Origin: Podaxis mareebaensis
Taxonomy: Eukaryota; Basidiomycota; Agaricomycetes; Agaricales; Agaricaceae
Length of the DNA: 64,000 nucleotides
Assembly: GCA_018524725.1 (NCBI GenBank)
Contig: JAEUWP010000139.1
Location: forward strand, 310,001 to 374,000
Direction: 5' to 3'
The notes under the pieces were generated by a model that saw only the letters and a program-made list of their open reading frames with translations, did no database searches and had not been told where the DNA came from. A program made the translations under genes and the position numbers. Below, piece after piece: positions 10,269-22,524 of this stretch (position 1 is the first letter of the stretch; each line of letters opens with the position of its first letter).

Positions 10269-13200
10269 ATGGACAACGCCCTCAATGCTCTCAGCAATCT
10301 TCTATCTCAGATAGCGGAACAGCCGTACAATGTGGCTCTGCACGCCCAACATGTCCAGCTCGCTCAGTCAAACCCCGGTCTTGACTCCGAGCTCAAGTCT
10401 GCCATGGAAATGATGACCGAATTCCTTGCGGCTGATCCTGAACAAATATGGCTTCCACTTATCAAGCAGAAGGAGGATTCAGTAGACCTCGATACTGCAG
10501 CTGGTGTAGAGGAGCTTCTCGCTCTATATGAACGCGCGGAAAGGGATTATTTGTGTGAGAGTATCTTCGGATCGAGACAGGAAACTGGCACACTGATGCT
10601 CGATTAGCTATTCCCTTGCTGCAAAGGCATTTGCAGTTCCTTGTTGACCGTTACGAGAGATACTATGGGGACGATAAAGAAATGAAATCTGCTGACCTCG
10701 GGGATTTGTTTTCTGAAGAATGGACGCGAGAGGCGATTAGCCGTGTTGTTGAGAAGGGTCAAATCCATCTAACTCAGGTGCGTGTATCTTGCTTCTATGC
10801 TTTTATGCTCGAGCTAACGATGATAGAGCTGTTTACTGTGGGATATCCAACGGGACTGGGAGCTTGAGCGCCTTGCAGCGACACCAAAGACTGAAAGGTA
10901 TTCAACCACTGTCCCTTCACACTCAATGGGCTAAAGCTTTACGCAGGGATTCTGCAGTGGGACGTGTCGAACAACTTCTTTTGAACCGTCTACGCCAGCC
11001 CCACTCAAGTAAGAACGCCACCAAAATTCCTGATCCCTTAATTGAACGCGTTTCAGACCACGAGGAATCCTTCCAAGCATACTCTTCGTTTACGACGAAT
11101 TACAAGTCTCCCGCGGAATACGAGAACTTACTTGTGGCTGCTTCAAAAATGCGTGGTCCGGCTGTCCGTTCATGGGACCGTCGAGAACCGTTTGAGATAG
11201 CTCTGGTGCGTTCATCCAATGCCCCTAATGCATCATCCCGCAAGCTAAACTTTCGTCCAGCGTCAATCCCCATCGCTACAGAACTATGGAGCCTACATTG
11301 CATGTGAATGGAGGGCTAAGCGGATCGACCTTTTTACGGCGGGTGGAATTTACGAACGAGCCATCACCGATGCTGCTTCGAAGAGATTCAAAGGGGAATC
11401 CGGAGCAGAAGAAGCATTGAGATCATTTTGGACGGGGTATCTGGATGCTGCGGTCAGTTTTTGCCTATCTTATGTCATTTCTGCGTCCTCTCAAACATTA
11501 CGGTAGAGATCCAGTGAAGCAGGCTTTGAAGTAGAGATGCAGATTGCACAAAGGGCGATACGAAGTGTGCCAGCGTCGGGGGAAGTCTGGGCAAGATACA
11601 TGAGGTTGCTAGTACGTGTCGCGGCCCATTTGGTAAAGCTCGGTGACCCATTCTAAGACAGGAACGGGTCGAGGATGCGGAAGAACAAGAAAGCCAGGAA
11701 GAACGAGAAACAGTCCATGATGCCTTCACGAGAGCCCTGAACACAAAGCTTGTGCAGCAAGACCCGGAACAGATTATCACGGTGGTCCTTGCAAGAGCCG
11801 GCTACGAAAGGAGAAGGATCGAAGTTGGGAAGGCTGACGAGGATGGGTTGGCTACGCTGATCGGGGTCCTCGAGAGTGGCATTGAGATGGTCTTGCAACG
11901 TATGTTTCGTTCGTTATTACCTCTTCTTGTACTTGACGTCATTCAGTTTCTAAAACCGGGGACGCAAGATTACGGCTGGAGAAAGCCCTCGCTGATGTGG
12001 TAAGCCTCTGTTTATACAATGCCAGGGAAGTAAGCTAAGTGCTTCGGAATCTCCAGTACGAACGGCTAGCTCAAATGCCGGAAGGCGCGTTCACTACGTG
12101 GAAAGCAGTTACGAAACGCCAAAAAACAAGTTACCTTGCGTGGACGGCCTACACTGAGTCCCTCATGTATGTTTGCCTTCGCTCTCTTATTTAAACCTCG
12201 CTGACGTGCCATTGATGTAGAAAGAATCAAAAGTACGACGAAGCCCGAAGCGCATTCAGCGATATATGCATGAAGCAAATTGATTGGCCTGAAGCTATCT
12301 GGGAAGCGTGGATTTCCTTCGAACACCTTCACGGAAGCGTGACAGATATAGAGGCATGTTTTGAGAAAGTGTTGAAGGCACAATACCTCAACAATGACCG
12401 GAGAGCCAAGGTATATCTTTCCTTTTGCTCTCTGACTCCAAGTTAACACAACTATGTAGGAAGCTGAAAAGGCTGGATACCAGATGCAGCTGGAGGCACA
12501 AGCGACCGAGGGAGCACAAGCAGCTGTCAGCGCTGCTGGCGAAGATTCTACATCAACTCATGTTACTGTCGCTGCGCCTATGGAAGTTGATATCCAGGGA
12601 CAGGAAGTTAAGGCAGAAAGTCGGGGTACGAAGCGTACAGCTGAAGGGGAGCCTGTGGTTGCTGAAAATAATAAGAAGATGAAAACGGGTGAGTACATCA
12701 CAACGCTGGCTTACCCTATTGCCTGACTGAATGTCTTTGAAGAACCGAATCCGCCTCCCCTCAAGAGAGATCGCGAGAATTGTACTGTGTTCGTTGCAGA
12801 CCTACCGAGTGATGTTATGGATGATGATCTGAAGGGGCTATTCAAAGATGCAAGTCGCCGAGTTCTACTGATGCTTGTTTTACTAATGCTTTGAATAGTG
12901 CGGAACTGTGAGAGAGGTAAAAATCACACCTCTCCCTGATGCACTGGTAGCTACCGTCGAATTTCATGAACGAGTAAGAGTTTCTGGAGTTGTTTGCTTG
13001 GCTCTATAAGTCTTACCTTTTCTCTTAGGATAGTATCCCGGCTGCTCTGACCAAAGACAAGAAGAGGATAAACGGGCATGAAATTGCAGTTCACCTGGCG
13101 TGGAAATCGACGCTATATGTCACAAATTTCCCAGAATTCGCGGACGACCCTTACATGCGTAACTTGTTCGGAAAGGTATGCTTTGAGTTGTGGGTTGTGC

Positions 13201-14422
13201 AGTGAATGCACTAACTCCTTTGCAGTATGGTACTATATTCGAAATTCGTTGGCCAAGCAAGAAGTTCAAAGCGACGCGGAGATTTTGCTACATTCAGTAC
13301 ACCTCTCCCGTAAGGCTCCTCTTGCCACTCGACATTTCAGTTTCTTGAAGCCGAGAGCTGAACTCGCATACAGGCTGCTGCCGAAGCCGCCTTAGAGCTC
13401 CATAATCACGAATTGCAGCCTGGCCTTCCGATCAATGTATACATCTCTAACCCAGAGAGAAAGAAGGAGAGGACAGATCGCGATGCGAACGAGCGAGAGG
13501 TCTACGTGGCTGGTCTGAGCAAGTTCACAACAAAGGCTGACCTCGAAAAGGTATTCCAGACGGTGAGTACTATTGACCCACGAAGCCGAATTGGTTGTTA
13601 ATAGCCCTTCAACAGTACGGCAAAGTCAAAGACATCAGAATGGCTGCGGAGGAGGACGGTCATGCCAAAGGCTACGCGTTCGTGGAATACGAGAATGCGG
13701 TACGTCCATTGCTGACGATCGGATGAATATACTTATCTTTCCGCTAGAACGATGCACAGGCTGCTTTGGCTGCGAATAATCATGAGCTGAAAAAGCGCCG
13801 GATCGCTGTGACATTAGCAGATCCTCGCGTGCGAGCACGACATAAGTAAGAGGAACTGTCCCACCCACTATTCCGACTCACGATCTCTGCAGAACCATCG
13901 CCGAGACGGGTTTGACACGAACAGCCGAAATCAGGCAACGATCAGTGCGGATACGCGGACTGCCTCCCAACACGCAGGAGGGACTGTTACAACAGACACT
14001 GGAAAAGATTGCACCCGTCAAACGCGTGGAAGTTTTTGAAGACAAACACGAGGCAGTTGCTGAGTTGGAAAACGCAGCGGTGCGTGAGGAAACTTTCGAC
14101 TTGTAGAGCCACAACTAACGGGACATATGGAAAACAGGAAGCAGGAAAGCTGCTCCTCCGCACGGAGCCAATAGTATTCGGCGGCCATACGTTGCGATTG
14201 AGTGAGGAAGGTCGTCAAGAACTGTCAGCTCCCCCTCCGAAGGCTGGAGGGATGTTCATCCCGAGAAAAGCAGGGTCTTCTCGGCCCAAGGCAGGGTTAG
14301 GGCTTACGCGGGCCAGCACAAAAAGTGCTGGCTCTACGAGTGCTGCAGGGGAGTTGGGAAGTACTGGGGAAGGAGCGAAGGGTCAAGACGACTTCAGGAA
14401 AATGTTGATGGGGGGCAAGTGA
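10269..14422 (+). CDS. PRP24: U4/U6 snRNA recycling factor, SART3/Prp24 homolog
   Basis: This nuclear RNA-binding protein re-anneals U4 and U6 snRNAs after splicing. The N-terminal half (from MDNALNALSNLLSQIAEQPY) is helical, with HAT-type repeats showing Trp/Tyr spacing such as YERAERDYL, LWDIQRDWELERL, EGAFTTWKAVTKRQ and IDWPEAIWEAWISFEHLHG. A basic linker with KRTAEGEP and NNKKMK near 12630-12690 is a likely nuclear signal. Four RRM segments follow: NCTVFVADLPSDVMDDDLKG (about 12780), STLYVTNFPEFADDPYMRNL (about 13105), REVYVAGLSKFTTKADLEKV (about 13495) and RSVRIRGLPPNTQEGLLQQT (about 13935). The protein ends DDFRKMLMGGK, the conserved tail that contacts the Lsm2-8 ring. About a dozen short introns are needed, and total length is about 1,150 residues. 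The ATG at 10269 is the first in the open frame. Confidence 0.9.
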
Positions 14423-14541
14423 CGTCACTAGTGTACCCTGTAAACCCATTATCCGGTTATAGTAATGGAATATTTACGCTCGTTCGGTCTTTTCGGTTAC
14501 ATCCAGGCCTGCGGAATTCTACCGTCATATCCCATTAGCAA

Positions 14542-16870
14542 ATGGAACCGCAAGAAAGCGACTGTAACGAATCTTGCTCCATTACGTTCGAATGGACCAT
14601 TCGTAACCTCAAGCACCTGTTTGACTCGTCAAAAGGTGACGCGAAATCCAAGGCTGTCAAGTCTCCCAAGTTCGGCGGCGGACGTTGGCAGGTGAGTAAG
14701 CCTTTAATTGGCCTGTGCCGCGGATTGGTTGACCTGTGATCGTTAGATTTTATTCTATGCAAACGCAGGCACGCCAAAAGAGGCCGTTGGGACTACGGAG
14801 GGTGGGGGATACATCAGTTTATTCTTAGCTTGCGAAGTGCGACATCCATGATCCTACCTTTTGGTTTATGACCTAACATAATCCAGCCCACTGTAGCAGA
14901 GAGGGAAGCTGCTCTCAGAGACTCAGGAAAGTGGGTCCGAGAAGGCATCTACAAGTTCTGCTTTGAGCTCCGCAAGTGAACAGGGTTTCCTTCTTCGCAC
15001 TATCACTATTCCTCATCGCGTATCATAGCGTCGAGAAGAATGTCCTCCATAACCTCAAAGAAGCCGCCAATCATACATTCTCTTACAAGGTATTGTGATG
15101 TGGCAGTTAAATGCAAATTAGTCCTAACCAAAGCTTTTCTTGTAACAGACGGCCAACTGGGGATGGTATGACTCTGCTTCCTCGGAATCGTGAATACTCA
15201 TGCCCACTCACTTTTGCTACAGGGCTCAGTTTGCGCGGCGAGACTCTGTCTACTACCAGTCTATCAGTGCAAAAGCTCAAGATGCCTTCGTTATTGTTTG
15301 TACTATCACATCCTCGCCAAGTCCCACGTCTCTCCTTCCCCCTGGCTCCAACCTCTCCGTGCCTAAGCCCCTGGTAGATACAGTGGGATCTCTCCTGGAT
15401 GACCCCCGTTATTCTGATGTCGAGTTCATTATTCTTGGTCGCCATCAGGACCCGAAGAAGGCGAGGCGGATATGGGCGTCTCGCAAGCTACTCCAACGGG
15501 CTGAGCACTTTCATGACAGTATGTGGAATTAGCCCACGAACCTTCGTTCAACTGATCGTCTTGTAGTGTTGGGCGCCAACTTTGCGGAGGGCGCAATGGA
15601 CTTCAACCCTTTGCATACACCACGGGCTGCCAGTCAAAGCCTGGCTGATACTACTACACAGAGTGACGCTGGTGGTTACTTTGACGAGTACATCGATTCC
15701 GATGATGAAGAGGGTGATTACTTTGAAGTCGATGAAGATGACGACGAGGTATCATCTCAGATGGACGCATCAGAACATGACCTTGCGCCTATGACTGAGC
15801 CTCAAGGCGATGAATCGTTCCAACTTGCTGAAAGCATTTTTGATGATGAAAGCCGCCATACCGATCAGGTCACCTCGGGATCCCACTCTCATTCTACCTC
15901 TACTTCTCAAACAACTCTGGCTCCTGTCGCTGATGAAAGCATGACGGACCAAGCTCATCACCACACCTCAAAACCCCACATGACCGTCGTTATCAAAGGA
16001 GTTGCCTACAATACATACCGCGCCCTTCTCTATTATGTGGGTTCATGCTCTAATTTGCACATGTCTACAATTGACATTCTTTGTAGTTATACACTGATAA
16101 TATTGTCTTCGCACCACTTTCTTCATCCTTCGCGTCATCACGCCTTGTTATGCCTTCACCCTCTGCAACCCTTCCATCGTCTCCGGGTTCTGAAGCTATT
16201 CCTCCTACTTCCAAGAAGGGAACATACACAGATTCTGCCACGTCGAGGAAAGAGTGGATCAGAGAATGGATGAAACATAATCCAGGCCGACCCGCTCCCT
16301 GTTCCGCGAAAGCCATTTATCGAGAAGCTGACAGTAAGTCCACACAGGCCTTGGAGGATACATGAATCTTAACATCCACAGGATTGGATTTGAGGGACTT
16401 GAAGGCGCGAGCCGCTCAGGTATGTCTTCAAGTATTCGCCAAACAACTGCGCGCCAACTCTATGACAGCATATTTTCAAGTCTTTAACTGTTGAAAACAT
16501 CGCTTATGAAGTCTTTTCTCCCTTCGCTTCGACATTTGAGGAAATAAGAAAAGTATGACTTGAATCTAATCCTCTCGCGGATTCTTCTTGATGACTTTTA
16601 CCTCAGGTTGAAATCGGATTTTTCCTCAAGCATTGGCAAGAAATTCGTACCTCAAATGCCATGAAGAGTATCTGGCAACAAATCCGGAGCGGAAGACACC
16701 CTGGCTTTGAAGAAGGTATGTTCCCCGCCCCGCATGCACGGAGGCACCTGAAAAACCCTCGTTTTGTTGAAGTCTGGCCTGCTATTGCAATGAACCTTGA
16801 ATTCAAACCAGCCACCCCTACGACCGCGGCGCCCTCCAGGAACGAAGCGCCACAACAAATGATTTCTTGA
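14542..16870 (+). CDS. MATH-BTB/POZ domain protein with acidic insertion
   Basis: This is a probable Cullin-3 adaptor. The start is the ATG at 14542 (MEPQESDCNESCSITFEWTI). The N-terminal MATH domain runs through KHLFDSSKG, then KSPKFGGGRWQ, LFYANAGTPKEAV, GGGYISLFLACE and REGIYKFCFELR. The BTB domain begins at DDPRYSDVEFIILG and WASRKLLQRAEHFHDMLGAN. It is then interrupted by about 115 acidic, Ser/Thr-rich residues (about 15590-15965). It resumes at MTVVIKGVAYNTYRALLYYLYTDNIVF. A second loop rich in Ser/Pro (about 16140-16250) precedes READKLDLRDLKARAAQHIF and the C-terminal helices. The stop is at 16868-16870. About nine short introns are needed. Proteins of this shape are common in basidiomycetes; partner and substrate are unknown. 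Confidence 0.82.
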
Positions 16871-17015
16871 ACAAGGATGAGAATCACCACGTTAGACCCG
16901 AACCGCGTATCTTATTCCCTCATGCATTTGGATGCAAAACAAATAATCATTAACGCTTTTATGATTTCTCCATCAATACATCACGTTTTTTTCACAATGT
17001 CTGAACTGCCACCTC

Positions 17016-19515
17016 TTAGAACAGCTCGACAGAGTCATAGACGAAGTTGGGGCTGAGGAAACCGTCGCCGGAACTACCGCTAATAACATTGATCTGGATG
17101 GTGTTGGTGCCCGCAACGAGAGTACCTATGAATATGCAGGAATCAGTTCGAGTTCCGATACCACAAAAGGAGATAATCACCAGAAGGAATAGCGAAGTCA
17201 TCTGAAGGCAGGGTTCGTGTCAGTATCGATCGTTGAGACAAAGCAGACCTGAGTGAACTCACAGACTTGGTTGATGCCTCTCCAAGTTCCACGGGTGACA
17301 CTGTCCAAAGGTCAGCGAGCGGGTTAGGCCATGCTATTGGGAGTCGATTACCCTCGAGAGTCAACAGCAGGTGGTGCTAAATAAACGATCGAAGTCAGGC
17401 GGCAAATGTCAATACAGGGCCCGATCATGCGTACCAGGAGGGCCAGAGGATGTCCAAGAGTTGACTGTAATTTGAGGCCTACCGCCAGCAAACGCTTCGG
17501 TCGTACGGATGCGGAGTGTGCGTGCTCCTGTAAAATAAATAAGCACTAGACGACCTCACTACCAGGGCTTTGTGACAAACCGATCTGTGATGAGGAGGCC
17601 GTCCATCTGATGGTAGTCGGGTTGTTAACCTGGGAACGATTCAACGTGTGCGCCGAGTCATTTTGCGGGATGTCTCACTTACAGCCTTGAATTGTGCCAT
17701 GGGGAAGGAAGAGGCGGATGAGGAACCAATGGTGAATGTGATAGGGCCCCATTTGCCCATCCTCGAATCGGATCTGGATACGTGCGCGCAAGTGAGATGA
17801 AAACATTGGAAGGACGCCTCCGGAGTGCTTACGGATGCATGTGCTCGATGTTGTTGGCGTTGAGGAAACTGAAATCCAATAAGGCTGTGAGTGTAATTCC
17901 GCCTAAAATAGAAGCTCGTACTTACCCAGCGGGAGTTCCGTCAACAGTACCTAGAAGAGTATGTTGGACTCATCCCTTGATCAGACCCGTATATGCTCAC
18001 CAATTGACCAGATGGTGTTTGGGCGACTAAGGTTTGAGCTTAAAGTAATTGAGGATGTCCTGCCTGCAGACACCGTGACGCTTCCGGTACCGGCTTCGAG
18101 TTCACCTTGATACAGGGTGACAGTGTAGGTGCCCGGCTTCATCATATTCCTCGTGAAGCTCCCGCTGCGAGTGTAGTGAGTTTATCAATGGCTTGTGTAG
18201 ATTACTCGAGCGGATTACATACCCGGAGCCTGCGATCCAGTACTGCGCTGCAGAGTTCTGTGCAAGGCCTCAAGAGAACGAAGGCGTGTATATCCAAAAA
18301 TTCTTTACCTTGAATCCAATCGTAACAGGGAGTCCGGATAAAGTACCCGAATAGCTTCCGGAGACGGTACCACGACCAGAGGCAGGAACATAGCCTTGGA
18401 GACCAAGACTATCCATAAAGCTTGTATCCAAATTTCCGGATGGCGCAGAACCAGACGTGATGGCCAGCGCATAACTAGAAGTGTTCCATGAACTCCAGCA
18501 TTAATTTTGGACTTCAATGGAACCCACGGTCCGAAGAATCCAGTTCTGTATGTTTCAGTCTGTTCATGATTTGAGTTCATGTAAAAGTAGAGCTCTTGCT
18601 GAGCACTACCCTGATTGTTAATGTCTATCCGAGGCTCAAATATAGCACCAGGACAGAAAATAGAACAATACCCACCTCTGAAAAACGGGCCGCCAGAAGA
18701 TGTTTCATAACCGACGCCAGGAATGATCATGAAAGCACCGACGCCGGAGCCAGTTACGCCGTGGACTTGATCTTCAATGAAGCGGACCTTTAGAATGGAC
18801 GCCGCATAAGCTCAGGTCACGGTAGGAATGGAGCCCGAAAAGGCACTGACGCTAGAATAGAACTTGGAGCGAGTCTGACCGTTCAACGAGAATACATCAG
18901 AGCCTTCAATAGCGGTACCGCCATTGATCTCGGCTTGAGGTATGCCGTTTGGGAGTGCAGACTTCGATAACCGTGCGATAAAACGAAGCTCTCCGACGCT
19001 TGGCTCTTGGGAGGCGAAGGTACCCATATAAAGCGTATTTGTTCCTGAGCGCACGATGACATAGTGTGTCTATCTCGTCCATGAAGGATTTCTGATGCGA
19101 TAGCAAAATAAACTTGTGCTACTCACGATAGTGCTCGTTTTGATGGTAATGACAGCGATGTTATTAGCCACAGACGAAGTCACAGTGGCTGAGCCTGTCG
19201 AAGCTATCACTTCCCGGTAGAAAAGGCATCTATCTTAAGGTCCATACCAAGACCGGAGCTGAGCTGAGTGAATTTGGACGAGTCTTGGAGCTGCTTTCCG
19301 TTGAAGAGAATAGAAGTGATGTCTCCATTTGCTGTGTTGACTACCCCACTTACATGTGAACGAACTCATACATCACGACGCATTTGTAGCTACTTACTCG
19401 TTGTGACCAGACCGGCGCCAGAATCAACAACCATATTGCTTCCGGACTTCGTGACCCCGAAAGCCGCGAGAGCGGCGGGCAGGTAGAGCAACAAGCACAG
19501 AAAGTGGAAAAACAT
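17016..19515 (-). CDS. Secreted rhamnogalacturonan lyase, PL4 family
   Basis: This is an extracellular pectin-degrading enzyme that cleaves the rhamnogalacturonan-I backbone by beta-elimination. A clear signal peptide opens the protein at 19513-19515 ([17 protein letters not shown], cleaved before [16 protein letters not shown]). The N-terminal domain continues with [20 protein letters not shown]. It is followed by SKFYSS, then [20 protein letters not shown] and [20 protein letters not shown], the PL4 core. The Lys of SKFYS and the His of SNHEQTE are candidates for the catalytic pair known in Aspergillus RG lyase; that assignment is inference. The middle fibronectin-like domain ([17 protein letters not shown]) and C-terminal carbohydrate-binding-like domain ([20 protein letters not shown], then [12 protein letters not shown]) complete a full-length enzyme of about 640 residues. 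About ten introns interrupt the gene. Confidence 0.92.
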
Positions 19516-20405
19516 GGCTAGGAGTTTGGGGCTGCCTGGATGCCAGCTCTCATATTTAACTTCCTGGAACTGGCTCTATGCTAGAGAGACGGGTTTTCTT
19601 CGTGGATATGAACGGCATTTCTGGGGTAATTGGCATATTTTCATGTTCGAAACAGTCACACAACTTTTGACCCAGGTGACCACTCTAATATTATTCTTGC
19701 TCTCCCCTAACCGTCCGCGGCCCGCTGGGATGACGAGACATGAAAAAAAAATATACTGCTTGACGTTGGCTTTCGGCGGTATAACAAGTAGAGGCCTGTG
19801 GGAGATCTGCATTGAAGGACATGAAGGTACCAAGGGCCATAGGTAGACCTAATCTTTGGGTCTCGTGCCATGCCCCTTTTCGACAGTGGTGGGAGATAGG
19901 GGCGCACACCCCCGATCGCTGGTTCAATGCGATGGGCTCACGGACGAATAGGATAATCCAAGTTGAACCCACAGTGGAAGGCTCGAACAACCATAGCTTT
20001 GTTGTAAGAATATCGCTGAATAGGCGGCCCGCCCAGTTCCTTCTTGTCGGACCGCGTTCAGTAGTCCTTGATAGTACCCTCTCCACCCCGACATGGTTCT
20101 AATTATGCGAGATTTAGGCGACTCAGGTGACAATTAGAAGCTCATGTGGTTGATGAATTGACTCTATCAAAAATCCTGATCATGAGAAATTTAGTCCAAT
20201 CAATGAGGTTTTGAATAAAAGGCTAAGAACCTTGAAGTTTGAAGTATGCTGACGTTAAGATATTCTTCGGCTTCTCATGAACAACGTGGGGAGGATTACG
20301 TTGGGTTTGTATTGGTTTCTGATTTGAAGGGTCAATGTGCATGAGGACTTCAGTCATCTCATAAGATGGATTGGTAATGAAGCGGGCTGGCAACAAGTTT
20401 ACAAG
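19516..20405. other. Intergenic, 890 bp, upstream of the rhamnogalacturonan lyase
   Basis: This lies between the lyase start and the GRASP stop, both minus strand, so it should contain the lyase promoter. The overlapping short frames on both strands at about 19580-20130 look random. No repeat or RNA gene was recognised. Confidence 0.5.
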
Positions 20406-21538
20406 TTACGTGAGGCTGGGTTCCTGAGATGCAGTGGCGTGTGTGTGAGGATGGGCAGCGATTTTCGTGGGATCGTACTGGGCTCCATTCGTGGAATTTT
20501 GAATACTTTGCCAAACGGGGGGCTGTGAAACGTGGGTCTCAACGTCCGCGGGAACAAAGAGTTCCTGTTCCTCAAACTCTTCTTGAAGTTCAGGAGGCAC
20601 AGAACCAGGGACTTTGTCCACAGGTTGAGGAGGAATTCGATGTAAAAGGCCGAACCTAAGATGACAGTGAGAAAGCTGCGTCGGACTCGGATAGGCGAGC
20701 AACACACCCAAAAACACATCCAAGAAGACCTTCGCCGCCCCAGTGACGGTTAGGAATCAGGACGACCTCCCTTAGGGAACTACGCGAATCAACTTTAGCA
20801 TCTGATAGATGAAAAAGGAGGCGCACTCAAAGTCGTACGAGTAGACATAGACTCGTAAGGGTTTATCGACGTGCTAAGAGTCCCGTTAACTTGGCGTAAG
20901 AGACGGACTGGAATATCTTCTCACAGCTTCAACAACGTCATAAAAATCGTTCTCTGCGCTGAGCACCCCACCTGACCAACCTAATCTCGTTTGAGCATAA
21001 GAAGGATTGGTCCATCCCAGTCACTCACCGAGAATCCAATCGCCCATTGGGACTAGGCCGGCGCTTTCTGCTGGGCTTCCCTCAATAACATCCAGGACGT
21101 GCCATACGTTCTCGCTGGCTGATTCGGGTTCACATATCCGCATGCTAAGACCTAGTAGGGATGGTTGCACATCATTTCCATTGGGAACGGGGCCGCTTTG
21201 TAAAGTGGACCAAGCTCGGGAGGGGGTAATAGACACGACTCGTCCCGTTGTCAATACCAACGACAGGATACCGAGGAGGCTAAATTACCTCGCGTTTGCT
21301 GACTCTTGCTGCTCCATACGAGAAGATTGAGAATGCGACCTTCGTGGGACTCTACTATTTTCTCCAGTTCGGAGGCATTGATATTGTCCGAGGAGAAGGA
21401 ATCTCCTTCAAACCCAACGATGAAATCAAAGAAGGGCTCGATGTCGGTTTGAGAGGCTGGGGATTGCGGGGTCACTCTAAGAACGTGAAGACCACGTGGA
21501 GGTGGGTGAGCCTGAGAAGTAGATTGTCCTGCACCCAT
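20406..21538 (-). CDS. GRH1: GRASP family Golgi stacking protein (Grh1/GRASP65)
   Basis: This is a peripheral Golgi/ERES membrane protein with tandem PDZ-like GRASP domains, acting in Golgi organisation and unconventional secretion. The start at 21536-21538 gives MGAGQSTSQ, with Gly at position 2, a possible myristoylation site. GRASP domain 1 reads GLHVLRVTPQSPASQTDIEP, then FFDFIVGFEGDSF. After an intron with a weak GAG acceptor it continues VVSITPSRAW. Domain 2 reads QPSLLGLSMRICEPESASEN, then VWHVLDVIEGSPAESAGLVP and MGDWILG. Near the end the diagnostic LLGCVFGFGLLHRIPPQP is formed across an intron at about 20675. The C-terminal tail is short (about 65 residues, Glu/Pro-rich). Total length is about 310 residues. 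Conservation is strong, so the family call is firm. Confidence 0.93.
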
Positions 21539-22524
21539 TTGTCGGGAAAGATCTGAGACTGGTGGTTGCAGTTGCCAGTCTCGTCCACTTCCCAACCCAC
21601 AACCGGTGTCCCACGGCCCCTAACTACCAAAACGGTTATAGCCCCTAACCACCACAGCGAAATGCGGGGTCGAGCCCAGTGTCAAAAGCAACAATCTTCA
21701 GGAAATCTGCTGAAACAGGATCAGCCATCTTGTAGCGGCCGTTCCTATTGATTGGTGCCACAGACATCGTAATGCCTGATGCTTGCAGCCCTAACAACAG
21801 CCGGTCTACACATGTCCACGTAGCCCATCAGCATCCTCTCCTCGCCTTCCAACCCTACATTCTTGCAAGTGGCTGATCTATATGAAGCCATTGTATTCAC
21901 AATAAAAGTGATTTATTTTACTCCTTCTGCATACGCATAGGCTCGCGCAAAAAACATCCGCGGAAATAATGATGTGATCGTGAAAATCGGCGCTGCACAG
22001 ATATGCCGAAATCCATACTTGTGATCTTAAAACAGCAGTTATGGCAACTGAAGTGATATGAACAAGATCATTGAGACGGTGTGTATACATGGCTTGGAAT
22101 TGAGATGTATCGTATATTCAAAAGTATCCGAGAAATCTCACTGACCTTGAAGAAAATTCTACGCCTTAACCAAGCTGCGGCCGCCTGTCACCATTTATGA
22201 AAAGCCAATTACACTAGTGGAACCATGGATGAAATAGGAGGGTGAAGGAGGGCTGGCAGTCATAGCCACGTGACTTTCCGATTTTTTTCGGTCACGACTT
22301 CTTGGTGAATGACACAACTGACAGTGACCCGTTCGGCATACGCTACCTCAAGAGACCAGACTCGGCCAACCTTCATCGCTAAACGACGCTCAGCCAGTGG
22401 TCGAGACGTGAAGCCTGGGTTTACTGTCCCAGAGTTGAGTTTGATTCTGGCCAATGCGGTACATGTGTTCTTTGTCGCATGAAATTGACCTCCTTGCTTA
22501 CTTGCAGCCTTCTCCAGCTGACGA
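21539..22524. other. Divergent promoter region, 986 bp (GRASP / PPR protein)
   Basis: The GRASP gene leaves leftward and the PPR gene rightward from here, so both promoters lie inside. Small open frames (for example plus 21566-21751 and minus 21878-22090) match no family. A GCGGCCGC palindrome lies near 22177 without clear meaning. Confidence 0.5.
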
